Shown: positions 16,301 through 24,223 of the stretch, in pieces | Position numbering within the stretch: position 1 is the first letter of the stretch | Layout: each line of letters begins with the position of its first letter | Source: an uncultured Archangium sp. | GTDB taxonomy: Bacteria; Myxococcota; Myxococcia; Myxococcales; Myxococcaceae | Length of the DNA stretch: 62,301 nt | NCBI GenBank assembly: GCA_903905455.1 | Contig: CAIVGN010000144.1 | Span: 1 to 62,301, forward strand | Reading direction: 5' to 3' | Program-made: the position numbers and the translations under genes | The notes under the pieces: generated by a model | Told to the model about the DNA's origin: nothing | What the model saw: the letters and a program-made list of their open reading frames with translations, nothing else | Databases searched by the model: none

Positions 16301-19279
16301 CTGCCCGTCCTTCACCGCGCCGCGCACGATGAAGAAGCCCGCGGACTCCGGCTTGAACTTGCAGGGCACCACGTCCTGGGCGCTCGTCAGTTCGCACTTC
16401 TTGACCTCGGTCTCCACCGGCTCGGAGATGGTGGAGAAGCCACCCGAGGCGTCCTTCTGCTTCACCGACTTCCACGTGCGGCTGGTGACGGTGACGGTGA
16501 CCTTCTGCCCCGCGGTGCGCTTGCCCTCGGTGTCGAGGACCAGCGACTCGAGGCCGTACTCGGTGCCCACCTGGAGGAAGTACGAGGGCGAACGCAGCCC
16601 CACGTAATAGCTCGCGGGGTGCACCATCACCTCGGTGCGGCCGGCGACCGACTGGCGGTTGACGTCGGTGACCTCGGCCTCGAAGGAGTACGTGTACGGC
16701 TTCTCACCGGGGGCCTCGGTGGTGCCGGCCATCACCTGGAGCTCGCCCTTGTTGTTGGCCTTGCCCTCGCCCGAGGCGAAGAACCCGCTCGCGGAGTGGG
16801 GGCGGTTGTCGTCCCACCACCAGGTCTCCTGGGCGAAGGTGAAGCCCGGCGCGGTGTCGGAGCTGAAGCTCGTCTCGTTGCGCTGCGACGACCACTTCAC
16901 CTGCACGTCGTTCATCGCGCCGCCGAAGAGGTAGCGCGCGAAGACCGAGGCCTCGAGGGGCTCACCGGCCACCAGCGACTTCTTCTTCGGCTCCACGTCC
17001 ACGCGGAACTGGGGCGCGCGGTATTCCTCGACGCGGAACGAGCCCGAGGTGGCGACCTCACCGCCGGCGATGCTGCCCGTGGCGTTGAGGTTGTAGTACC
17101 CGGTGGGCGCTTCCTTCCCGATGGTGGTCTTGAAGCTGAAGGTGCCGTACTTCGTGACCTTCACCTGCTCGGTGGTGACCTTCTCGCCCTTGGAGTCGGT
17201 GAGGGTGACGGTGAGCACGCTGCCCTCGGCCGGGGCGCGCAGCTCGCCGAGCACGCGGTAACGCACCACGCCCTTGGCGAAGACCTCGTCGCCGGGCTTG
17301 TAGATGCCGCGGTCGGTGAACACGAAGCTCGCCGAGTCGGGGCGCTCCCCTTCCCAGCCCTGCGAGAGGTTGAACTCGTACGGCTCCACGCCGCTGTCCC
17401 AGGTGCTCGCGGTGGCGCTGACGTCTCCGTCCTTCTGCGCGACCACGAGGGCGAAGGGCACCTCCCACTGGTAGAGCGGGGGCTTCAGCTTGAGGCCGAT
17501 GGCGCCGGGCGCGTCGACGAAGCCTTCCGCGTTCGACTTGCCCGTCCACACCTGCGTGCCGTCGGCGTCGTAGACCGCCACGTCGGCGTCGCCCACCGGC
17601 TTGCCGTCCGAGAGCCGCGTGACCCACATCAGCGACGACTTGGGCCCGAGCTTCAGGTGGGCGGCGAGATCGGTGACCTGGATGACCTGCTGGTAGCCGC
17701 GATCGGGGTGGTACTCGAGGTCCGGCGAGTTCACGTTGATCATCGCCAGGCCGGTCTTCACGCCGGCGCCGAGCACCTTGCTGAGCTGCACCGGGTGCAC
17801 GCGCGCGAGGTTGCGGGCGTAGGTGAGCTTCTCGTCTTCCTTGAAGTCGGGCGCGCGGCTGAGGGTGTTGACGTCGCTGCGGCCGTTGGTGGCCAGCGCC
17901 TTGGCGAGTTCGGGGACGGTGAGCTTCCACATGCTCACGTTGAGGGTCTTCAGGTTCGAGACCTCGACCGGCACCACGGGGGCGTCGTTGGTCTTCTCGA
18001 TCAACCCCAGCGAGCCACCGGTCACCAGGGCCGCGGAGAGGTCGGCCGTCTGCAGCGTGGCGGTGAGGCCTTCGGCGGCGGACTGCTTGAAGAAGTCACC
18101 CACGCCGGCGGCGATCTCCAGCTTGTACTGCGTGCCCGGCTTGAACTTGCCCGAGAGGATCACCGTGGGCCGGCGGTTGTTGATCTCCCACTCCGAGTCG
18201 GGGACGTTGACCGAGGCGCCTTCCCAATCCAGCTCCACGGCCGGGGTCACCTTGAGGCGCGACTTGAGCGTGTCGAGTTCGACGCCGTTGGTGGTGTTGA
18301 TCACCAGCGGGCCGTAGGGGCAGCGGTAGTCGCCTTCGCAGAAGCGCGCGCCCTCCAGCTTGAGCGGGCCATAGGTGCGGTAGGTCACGTCGGCGGCCGC
18401 GGTCATCGCCAGCGGGCCGTCCTTGCCGTGCAGCGCGGGGTCGAGGATCAGGGTCAGCGCCTGGTCGAGCGGGAGCGCGGTCTGCGGCTTGAGCGTGTAG
18501 CGGGTCTGGCGGTTGCGGTAGCCGCGCTGCTCGTCGCTCATCGGCTCGTAGGCGCGACCGGCCTTCTTGGCCTCTTCCTGCTGCGCGCGGCGCTCGTCCT
18601 CGATGGAGATCTCCTTCGTCACCTTGACGGGGATGACCGTGCCGTTGCCGATGGTGAGCTTGAGCCCGGCCTCGAGCTGCGAGGCGACGATGGGCTGGTT
18701 GAAGAGCAGCGTGAAGGTGCTCTCGGGCTTGAGCCAGCGGTCGCCGCGGGCGGGCGCGACGTCCTGCAGCTCGAGGCGGGGGGTGGTGAAGGTGTAGGTG
18801 TACGGCTGCTCGAGCTTCGCGCCGTCGAGCGCGGTGAGGCCGGCGTTCACGGTGACGGTGAAGGTGCTGGAGAAGGGCACGAGCCCCTTCGGCACGAACT
18901 CCGCCGACGCGCTGCCCAGCCAGCGCCACTCACCCTCGAGGGCGGGGCTGATGGAGGCGAAAGGCTTCGCGGCAGAATCCGCCCGCTGCGCTTCGACGGT
19001 CTCGAGGCTCTGCACGGGCCGCGAGAAGGTGACCGTGGGCCGAACTTCGCCAAATTGTTCGCCCTGGGGTCTGGCAGCCACCACCTCGAGGGCCTGACCC
19101 GCACCGGGGAGCGACTCGGGTGGGACGTTGAGCGACGGCGGTGCCGGAAGTGGTTGGAGCTGGCGGGTTCCGTCGGCACCCAGGGGATTCATCGGGTCCG
19201 TCGGCGTCTTGCCCTTGTCGGAACAGGTGCAACCCACGGCAAAGGCGAGGCACAGCGGCAACAGGCGTCGGAAGATCAA
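13301..19279 (-). CDS. bacterial alpha-2-macroglobulin lipoprotein (YfhM-like)
   Basis: A 1992-residue periplasmic lipoprotein that traps proteases. The signal ends LAFAVGC (Cys17) and is followed by a Pro-rich linker. The body consists of macroglobulin-like beta domains; the bait-like region near residue 1220 holds a Gly-rich loop (GGGGGDGSGG). The thioester motif CLEQ is intact (Cys1446 and Gln1449, in YPYGCLEQQ) in the alpha-helical thioester domain, so covalent protease capture should be possible. The gene starts at TTG 19279; the first ATG lies beyond the lipobox, so TTG is needed for export. It is followed by pbpC with overlapping stop and start. The pairing is known from other Proteobacteria and was proposed to defend against proteases when the wall is breached. 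Confidence 0.93.
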   Translation of the reverse strand: MIFRRLLPLCLAFAVGCTCSDKGKTPTDPMNPLGADGTRQLQPLPAPPSLNVPPESLPGAGQALEVVAARPQGEQFGEVRPTVTFSRPVQSLETVEAQRADSAAKPFASISPALEGEWRWLGSASAEFVPKGLVPFSSTFTVTVNAGLTALDGAKLEQPYTYTFTTPRLELQDVAPARGDRWLKPESTFTLLFNQPIVASQLEAGLKLTIGNGTVIPVKVTKEISIEDERRAQQEEAKKAGRAYEPMSDEQRGYRNRQTRYTLKPQTALPLDQALTLILDPALHGKDGPLAMTAAADVTYRTYGPLKLEGARFCEGDYRCPYGPLVINTTNGVELDTLKSRLKVTPAVELDWEGASVNVPDSEWEINNRRPTVILSGKFKPGTQYKLEIAAGVGDFFKQSAAEGLTATLQTADLSAALVTGGSLGLIEKTNDAPVVPVEVSNLKTLNVSMWKLTVPELAKALATNGRSDVNTLSRAPDFKEDEKLTYARNLARVHPVQLSKVLGAGVKTGLAMINVNSPDLEYHPDRGYQQVIQVTDLAAHLKLGPKSSLMWVTRLSDGKPVGDADVAVYDADGTQVWTGKSNAEGFVDAPGAIGLKLKPPLYQWEVPFALVVAQKDGDVSATASTWDSGVEPYEFNLSQGWEGERPDSASFVFTDRGIYKPGDEVFAKGVVRYRVLGELRAPAEGSVLTVTLTDSKGEKVTTEQVKVTKYGTFSFKTTIGKEAPTGYYNLNATGSIAGGEVATSGSFRVEEYRAPQFRVDVEPKKKSLVAGEPLEASVFARYLFGGAMNDVQVKWSSQRNETSFSSDTAPGFTFAQETWWWDDNRPHSASGFFASGEGKANNKGELQVMAGTTEAPGEKPYTYSFEAEVTDVNRQSVAGRTEVMVHPASYYVGLRSPSYFLQVGTEYGLESLVLDTEGKRTAGQKVTVTVTSRTWKSVKQKDASGGFSTISEPVETEVKKCELTSAQDVVPCKFKPESAGFFIVRGAVKDGQGRQHSASLGVYATGNEWVAWQRTDTDRVELITDKTSYDVGDIAKVLIKSPYPEAKAMFTVEREGVLSRQLVDLKGSVVTVDVPITEDMVPNVFAGVLIMRPRVKDGGIETGDDPGRPNARIGLVKLNVEKKTKRLAVSVKTDKKDYQPRETVKVSLDVKDAAGKPASGEVTLYVVDEAVLRLTAYTVPDPIASIFPERALSMRLGEPLLHLVRKRSYGEKGEAAGGGGGDGSGGGFRNQFKTTVFFNPTLELKDGVATTSFPLPDNLTAFRVMAVVVTQSDRFGSGETSLQVNKPVMALPALPRFARVGDVFEAGVVVHSHGASAGEVTVTASVSGGAELTGAAEQKVVITEGNPKEVRFGFKAVRPGITTFRFKASGGGANDGVEEKLPIELPVETDAVATYGDTTDVRVEGIVPPKDVYEDLGGLTVSMSSTSLGGFDRGFQQLIEYPYGCLEQQSSRLVPFIALREIAGQFGVPWPSRNPKKAAANDEMNALINTYLFPTLDVADKKDPDAVIASTVKSILSLQESDGSFRYWPSSMCSDPWASTYATMALARAKEVGFEVPADRLARAEKYLGNVVGGNCGGCWTQLYCGDETRVFASYVLARMKKPKPSSYGEFYARRDKLSLFSKALLANAMFVGGGDRKQANALLQEILNNAKESPKGISFAEVQSETYATLFNSDTRTTGVVLQALTDISPDHPYVGKMAKYLTGVRQGDGDWRSTQEAAWSLIGLTQVIRTKEKDTPDFKATLAMGTGELMSQAFKGRSMKTEVKTVSMKELLAKAQGADQKLTFKKEGAGVLYYSALLKYAPKEMPTKSLDSGLFVQRWFEPYAGGGQSTKFYAGDLVRIRVRIGTNQERHWAAFEVPLPAGLEPVDTSLATTAKLARSPDEEQRGMGYDAEGGADGESGDAEEGPVNPWMYRFWSPFNHVEMRDSRVVIFADHLPPGVHVTSFVARATTPGVFVMKPARGELMYEPEVWGRSEGGTLTVELPTTVTQK

Positions 19280-19448
19280 GCAGCCCCCAGAAGAGAATCG
19301 AGTCGCGGGTCTCTTAGCTGATCAACGCGGGGCGGTCGCAGAAGACCGCGCGGAGGGGGTTTCGACTCAGGCGCGGCGCATTCCGCCGGGGCAGGCACGC
19401 CGGATGCTCAGGGTGATGTCGGCCTTTCCCCTGTCCCCGGGTTTCCCC

Positions 19449-21119
19449 ATGATGAAGCGTTCGCTCCTCGTCCTCGCTGTCGGCCTCCTCGCGGCCTGCC
19501 AGCAGTCGGCTGTCCCTGCTTCGGCACTCACCTTCGAAGCGTTCACGCTGCAGAGCCCCGGGGTCACCTTTCCCACGGAATCGGTGGTGCAGCTCAAGTC
19601 CTACGGCCACTACAGCGACGGCACGCGCGTCGATCTCACCTCGCGCACGGAATGGGCGAGCTCGGTGCCCACGGTCGGCACCATCGGGCCCACGGGCATC
19701 GTGCAGTTGAGCGGCGTCGGCGCCTCGCGGTTCGAAGGGCGCTTCGAGGGTCACGTGGTGGCGGTGACGCTCTTCGCCACGGCGGCGACGCTCGAGGCGC
19801 TGGAGCTGTCGAGCGACACCGCCGGCGACCTGGCCCGCGGTGATGTGCGGCAGTTCACGGCGGTCGCGAAGTACTCGGATGGCAGCTGGCTCGACGTGAC
19901 GGCGCGGGCGACGTGGTCGGTGGACGGCAGCGTCCTCGGCTCGAGCGACCAGGCGGGCCTTGTGGTGGCCCGCGCCCAGGGTGAAGGCGTGGTGCAGGCG
20001 CGCTTCGCGGACCGGGAGATCGCCCAGCGGCTCCAGGTCACCGCGCCCCGCTTCGCCGCCTTCGACGTGGTCTTCCCCACCACCCTCATCCGCCCCGGCG
20101 ACGCGCAGCAACTGCAGGCGCGGGTGACCTACTCCGATGGCAGCGCGATCGACGTGACGGACCTCGCCACGTGGCGCTCGTCGGACCCCGCGGTCATCGA
20201 GCTGGTCGGCGCGAACGGCGCGGTGCTCTCGCATGCGGCCGGCCGGGCGCGCATCACCGCGAGCTACGACGGGTCGACGGCGTCGGTGCAGCTCGAGTCC
20301 TTCGAGCGGCAGGTGACGGGGCTCGCGTTCTCACGGGCGACGCTGCAGGTGGCGCAGGGGCTCTCGGAGCGCATGGACCTCTTCGCGGACTTCGACGACG
20401 GCAGCCGCGCGTTCGTGGGTGACCTCGCGCGCTGGAGCTCGTCGCAGCCGGCCGTGGTCGAGGTGGATCACGACACGGGCGTGGTGACCGCCATGGGCCA
20501 GGGCTCGGCGACCATCAGCGCCGCCTTCGGTGGGCTGATCGCCACCTACCAGTTCGAAGGTACGGCGCCGGTGCTGCAGTCGCTCGGCGCGAGCATCGTC
20601 GGCGGGCGCCTGGTGCTCGGCCAGTCGGCGGACTTCGTGGTGCGCGGCGTGTACTCGGACGGGGAGGTGGTGAACCTCTCGAGCGAAGTGACGCTGCAGT
20701 TCGGGCCGTGGATCGTGGCGACCCAGCTCTCGGACCGGGTGCGCGTGACGGGCGCGGACGTGGGCACGGCGCTGGTCTCGGTCGACTTCGGTGGGCAGGT
20801 GCACCAGCTCATCTTCGACGTGGCCGACGTGTTCATCGACCAGGTGGAGATCGTCGCCGTCGCCAAGCCCATCGTCACCACCGGGCCGGTCGTGGGGCAG
20901 AACCGGTTCCGCGCGATGGCCACGTACTCGGATGGCGTGGTCGCCGACGTGACCGAGCTGTGCAACTGGTGGGTCGATGACGCGAGCGCCGCGAACATCT
21001 CGGATGAGCCCGGCAGCCGCGGGTACTACGTGCGGTCGGACGGTGGCACCACGGCGGTGCGCGCGATGCTCAACGGGCAGATCGCGACGATGGTGTGGGA
21101 CTTCGCGGTTCAGCCGTGA
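19449..21119 (+). CDS. surface lipoprotein with six Big_2-like Ig repeats
   Basis: A 556-residue predicted lipoprotein. The signal MMKRSLLVLAVGLLAAC ends in a lipobox. The rest is built of about six bacterial Ig-like (Big_2) repeats of roughly 85 residues, each marked by a YSDG[T/S/E]xxD[L/V]T strand: YSDGTRVDLT, YSDGSWLDVT, YSDGSAIDVT, the diverged FDDGSRAFVG, YSDGEVVNLS and YSDGVVADVT. Such domains are found in adhesins and surface proteins; no catalytic domain is visible. The gene is divergent from A2M, with 169 bases between them for both promoters. Either of two adjacent ATGs (19449, 19452) may be used; no good ribosome binding site is visible. Confidence 0.8.
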   Translation: MMKRSLLVLAVGLLAACQQSAVPASALTFEAFTLQSPGVTFPTESVVQLKSYGHYSDGTRVDLTSRTEWASSVPTVGTIGPTGIVQLSGVGASRFEGRFEGHVVAVTLFATAATLEALELSSDTAGDLARGDVRQFTAVAKYSDGSWLDVTARATWSVDGSVLGSSDQAGLVVARAQGEGVVQARFADREIAQRLQVTAPRFAAFDVVFPTTLIRPGDAQQLQARVTYSDGSAIDVTDLATWRSSDPAVIELVGANGAVLSHAAGRARITASYDGSTASVQLESFERQVTGLAFSRATLQVAQGLSERMDLFADFDDGSRAFVGDLARWSSSQPAVVEVDHDTGVVTAMGQGSATISAAFGGLIATYQFEGTAPVLQSLGASIVGGRLVLGQSADFVVRGVYSDGEVVNLSSEVTLQFGPWIVATQLSDRVRVTGADVGTALVSVDFGGQVHQLIFDVADVFIDQVEIVAVAKPIVTTGPVVGQNRFRAMATYSDGVVADVTELCNWWVDDASAANISDEPGSRGYYVRSDGGTTAVRAMLNGQIATMVWDFAVQP

Positions 21120-21250
21120 GGTGAGTGTCGCGACGTTCCTTCTCGCAACACCTTCCCCCTCAGAGACCCGGCCCGGAGTGGTCGAGCGCTCTGGGGGGTT
21201 CTTACGTTCCCAGTGAGCGCGAACACGACACCGCGCAAACCCCTACGTGC

Positions 21251-21274
21251 GTGTGTCAGCTCGCACTGACACAC
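21251..21274. promoter_or_regulatory. perfect inverted repeat upstream of the response regulator
   Basis: Nine-base arms GTGTGTCAG (21251-21259) and CTGACACAC (21266-21274) with a six-base spacer, in the 277-base gap between the Big_2 gene and the response regulator. No T-run follows, so it is not a typical intrinsic terminator. An operator is the more likely reading. The rest of the gap (21120-21396) shows no other clear structure. Confidence 0.5.
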
Positions 21275-21396
21275 GTGCAGCCATAGCCTTCGCGCGCAGC
21301 CACGCAGTGGGGGGGCTCCACATGCCGCACGAACGTAGCAACCGCGATCGATCGCCCCCTCGAGTCTTGTCCGCAGCTCACTCGAAAGGACCGCCC

Positions 21397-21810
21397 GTGA
21401 ACGCCCCTGATGCCCGCCTGCTGCTCGTCGACGACAGCGCCCCGATGCGTCTCGTCATTCGCGATGTGCTCGCCGATCTCGGCATCACCCAGGTCGATGA
21501 GGCAGCCGATGGGATCGCGGGCATGGAGCGCTTCCGCCAGGCCCCCTACGACCTGGTGATCACCGACTGGCACATGCCCCGCTCCACCGGCCTCGAGCTG
21601 CTGCGCCGCATCCGCAGCGCCGAGTACCACCGCGACACCCCGGTGATGATGCTCACCGCCGACCAGAACGCTGCGCGCCAACTCCAAGCCCTCGACGAGG
21701 GAGCCAACAGCTTCATCACCAAGCCCTGGGTGATGCCCATGCTGGTCACCGAGGTGCTCCGCCTGATCTCCGCGAGACCCGACCTGCACGCTCACGCACC
21801 GGCCCCCTGA
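21397..21810 (+). CDS. single-domain response regulator (CheY-like)
   Basis: A 137-residue protein that is only a receiver domain. The acidic pair is Asp12-Asp13 (LLLVDDSAPMR), the phosphoacceptor Asp57 lies in VITDWHMPRSTG, the switch Thr87 in MMLTAD and Lys109 in FITKPW, so phosphorylation should be normal. The GTG start at 21397 has AAAGGA six bases upstream. The tail adds about 15 residues rich in His, Ala and Pro. No kinase or flagellar/chemosensory gene lies nearby, so its pathway is open. It ends 17 bases before the convergent DJ-1/PfpI gene. Confidence 0.88.
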   Translation: MNAPDARLLLVDDSAPMRLVIRDVLADLGITQVDEAADGIAGMERFRQAPYDLVITDWHMPRSTGLELLRRIRSAEYHRDTPVMMLTADQNAARQLQALDEGANSFITKPWVMPMLVTEVLRLISARPDLHAHAPAP

Positions 21811-21827
21811 TCGGGCCACGCCCTGGC

Positions 21828-22388
21828 TCAGTGGTGTCGCTCTGGCGAGTTCGGTCTCGCAGGCCGAGGCTGACCCCGCTGCTCCAGCCCGAGCACCTCG
21901 ACCAGCGAGGCCCCGAACTCCTTCGCGTACGAAGGTCCCGCGGCGGTGACCAGCTTCCCGTCGACCACCACGCCCTGCCGCTGGGGCTTGGCCTGGTGGC
22001 GCACCAGCTCCTCGACCTCCGAGGAGAACACCGTGGCCCGCCGCCCGGTGAGCACGCCCGCCCGCGCGAGGATCACCGGGGCGAGGCAGATGGCGCCCAG
22101 CAGCTTGTTGCCCTGGACCGTCTCGACGGCCAGCCGATGCGCCGCGGGGTCATCGAAGAGCGACCGCGCGCCGGGGCCTCCCACGAAGACCACCCCGTCG
22201 AAGCGTCCGGGGCGGATCTCCTCGAGGCCCAGCGTGGCCAGCACCGTCGAGCCGTGCACGCCGGTACACAGCCCCGCGACCTGGCTGGCAACCACCACGG
22301 TATGCCCCGCGGCCTCGAGCGCCCTGCTTGGATCGATCAACTCCTCGTCCCGAAACTCCCGCTGGGCGACCACCATCACGATGTCCAT
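21828..22388 (-). CDS. DJ-1/PfpI family protein
   Basis: A 186-residue protein of the DJ-1/PfpI (class I glutamine amidotransferase-like) superfamily. The nucleophile-elbow cysteine is Cys101 in LLGAICLAPVILARAG and the partner acidic residue is Glu15 or Glu16 in FRDEEL; the early GGPGA loop is also typical. Members act as deglycase, peptidase or chaperone-like stress proteins; the activity of this one is not decided by sequence. The ATG at 22388 has AGGAG upstream. It is the last gene of a three-gene operon with the LemA and TPM genes. Confidence 0.82.
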   Translation of the reverse strand: MDIVMVVAQREFRDEELIDPSRALEAAGHTVVVASQVAGLCTGVHGSTVLATLGLEEIRPGRFDGVVFVGGPGARSLFDDPAAHRLAVETVQGNKLLGAICLAPVILARAGVLTGRRATVFSSEVEELVRHQAKPQRQGVVVDGKLVTAAGPSYAKEFGASLVEVLGLEQRGQPRPARPNSPERHH

Positions 22389-22409
22389 GACCGGCTCCTT
22401 TGCACGAGG

Positions 22410-23093
22410 TCACCAGCGGCCCGACGCGCCGCCTCCACCTGAACGCCCGCCCCCGCCCCTGAAGCCACCACCACCGTGACGCCGCCGCCCACCGGAGAAG
22501 AACCACATCGCCCCCAGCAGCCGGAACGCGAGCCGGGGCTTGAAGATCAACAACAGCAGGAACGCGACGCCCGCCGCGATGAGCATGGCCTTCTGGGCCA
22601 CCGTGAGCGGCGGAACGTCGGTCCCTGCCGTCGGCGCGCCCCCGCCAATCGTCTGCAACACCGCATCAATGCCCGCGGTCAGCGCCCCGTCCGCGTCCCC
22701 TGACGCGAGCTTCGGCCTGATGCGCTCGTTGATGAGCCGCGCACACGTCGCGTCGGGGAGCACCGACTCCAACCCGTACCCCACCTCCAACCGGAGGCTG
22801 CGATCCTCGGCGAAGACGAAGAGCACCACCCCGTCGTCGAGGCCCGCCCGCCCCACCTTCCAGGCCTTGAAGGCCCGCTCGGCGAAGAGCTCGATGGGCT
22901 CCCCGCCGGTGGTCTTCCCGATCCACACCACGAACTGCTGACCGCTGTTGCGCGCCGCGGTCTCCAGCCGGCCATCGAGCGTCTCCCGGGTCTGCCGCGA
23001 GAGCAGCCCCGCCTCGTCGGTCAGGTAGCGCGTCGGCGCCGGCGGAGTCAGCGGCGCGACGGACAACCCGACGAGGAGCGCGAGCGTGAGCAC
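22410..23093 (-). CDS. TPM-domain membrane protein (YgcG family)
   Basis: A 227-residue protein with a signal peptide, a TPM domain (residues about 20-150; motifs RYLTDEAGLLS, IELFAERAF, DDGVVLFVFAEDR, LRLEVGYGLE), a membrane helix near 165-185 and a tail of Gly/Arg repeats (HGGGGFRGGGG). TPM/YgcG proteins are exported or membrane-anchored and usually lie beside LemA, as here. Their function is poorly defined; an acid phosphatase-like activity and a role in membrane-protein maintenance have been proposed for relatives. GTG start at 23093, nine bases after the LemA stop. Confidence 0.87.
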   Translation of the reverse strand: MLTLALLVGLSVAPLTPPAPTRYLTDEAGLLSRQTRETLDGRLETAARNSGQQFVVWIGKTTGGEPIELFAERAFKAWKVGRAGLDDGVVLFVFAEDRSLRLEVGYGLESVLPDATCARLINERIRPKLASGDADGALTAGIDAVLQTIGGGAPTAGTDVPPLTVAQKAMLIAAGVAFLLLLIFKPRLAFRLLGAMWFFSGGRRRHGGGGFRGGGGRSGGGGASGRW

Positions 23094-23102
23094 GGCGGCG
23101 CC

Positions 23103-23753
23103 CTAGAAGCGCACCGCGGGGGCCTTCTGGGCACCGGGCGCGGCCTCGAAGTACGGCTTCTCGGCGAAGCGCGCGCCGAAGCTCCGGGCCACGAACATCG
23201 ACGGGAAACGATCACGCAGGGTGTTGAAGTCCCGGGCCGCCTCGTTGAACCGCATGCGCTCCACGGTGATGCGGTTCTCCGTGCCCTCGAGCTGCGCCTG
23301 GAGATCGCGGAAGTTCGCCGTGGCCTTCAGGTCCGGGTACGCCTCGCTCACCGCCAACAAGCGTTGCAGCGAGGCCCCCAGTTGCTGTTGCGCGGCCTGG
23401 AAGCGCTCGAAGGCCTTCGGGTCTTCCAGGGCCCGGCCCAGCTCGCTGCCTGACACCTGCCCGACCTTCGCCCGCGCCTCGGTCACGTCGGTGAAGGTCT
23501 TCGCCTCGAAGGCCGCCGCGCCCTTCACCGTCTCCACGAGGTTGGGGACCAGGTCGGCGCGCCGCTGGTATGCGTTCTCGACCTGCGCCCACCGCGAGCG
23601 GACCTCCTGGTCTTCGCGGACCAGGTGGTTGTACGTGCTGGCGCCCCAGGTGACGGAGAGCAACAGCACCGCGAACGCGGTGATCAGCACGAACGGGAAG
23701 CCGGAGTAGCGCCTGCGGGAAGGGGAATGCGGCACATCGGCGGTGGTGGCCAT
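23103..23753 (-). CDS. lemA: LemA family protein
   Basis: A 216-residue membrane protein: a short cytoplasmic N-terminus, one helix at about 20-40, then a long four-helix-bundle domain facing the periplasm. The family signature is clear in NHLVREDQEVRSRWAQVENAYQRRADLVPNLV (quoted by its parts: EDQEVRSRW, RRADLVPNLVETV) and in the later TENRITVERMRFNEAARDFN. The ATG at 23753 is preceded by AGGAG. It is the first gene of the lemA-TPM-DJ-1 operon. Function in bacteria is unknown. Confidence 0.92.
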   Translation of the reverse strand: MATTADVPHSPSRRRYSGFPFVLITAFAVLLLSVTWGASTYNHLVREDQEVRSRWAQVENAYQRRADLVPNLVETVKGAAAFEAKTFTDVTEARAKVGQVSGSELGRALEDPKAFERFQAAQQQLGASLQRLLAVSEAYPDLKATANFRDLQAQLEGTENRITVERMRFNEAARDFNTLRDRFPSMFVARSFGARFAEKPYFEAAPGAQKAPAVRF

Positions 23754-23806
23754 GGCGTGGCTCCTTGTCGTGAGGACCGGGGAACCAGCAGCAAGGACGG
23801 TGCCGC

Positions 23807-24076
23807 CTACGAGTTCGGGTCGTTGCCGAGCCGCTGCTCCGCAAAGGGCTCAATCGCGGGCCGCGCATCGTGCAGATCGCGCAACGGGCAGTGCACACAA
23901 CTGAAGCCCGCCCACTCCTCGCGCACGGACACGCTGAGACAGCCTGCGTAGTGCGCGCAATACAGGCGTCGGTGTTGCGCGAGCTCGCGGTCGCTGCGCA
24001 GGGAGCCTCCCAACTTCGTGGGCGTGGGTACCAGGGAGAACGTCCGGGTCTTCGGCTGCTGCGGGAGCTTCTTCAC
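23807..24076 (-). CDS. small four-cysteine protein, unknown
   Basis: An 89-residue protein I do not recognise. The GTG start at 24076 is chosen because AGGAGG lies five bases upstream, one of the best ribosome binding sites in the window. The middle holds C-x5-C (YCAHYAGC) and C-x2-C (SCVHC) about 17 residues apart, together with two nearby histidines, a pattern that could hold a zinc ion or be redox active. There is no signal peptide or membrane helix. It lies upstream of the LemA operon (53 bases away) and could be its first gene or a separate unit. Confidence 0.6.
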   Translation of the reverse strand: MKKLPQQPKTRTFSLVPTPTKLGGSLRSDRELAQHRRLYCAHYAGCLSVSVREEWAGFSCVHCPLRDLHDARPAIEPFAEQRLGNDPNS

Positions 24077-24223
24077 TTCGTCCTCCTTCGACGCGACGGC
24101 GCCGCACAGGGCATCAGCCGCGCGGCTCCGGATCAGTACGCGCGCGCATCGGACCGGCACACGGCCGATCGACCAGGGACCCGACGGTCTTGGCGGGCCG
24201 CGCGAGTGCGCTCGCCGCCCTCG

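Noticed and set aside
13718-19321. A very long plus-strand open frame (over 1800 codons) opposite the alpha-2-macroglobulin gene
   Set aside because: It is the mirror of a well-supported A2M gene in GC-rich DNA; the product is a His/Arg/Val/Leu-rich sequence with no domain.
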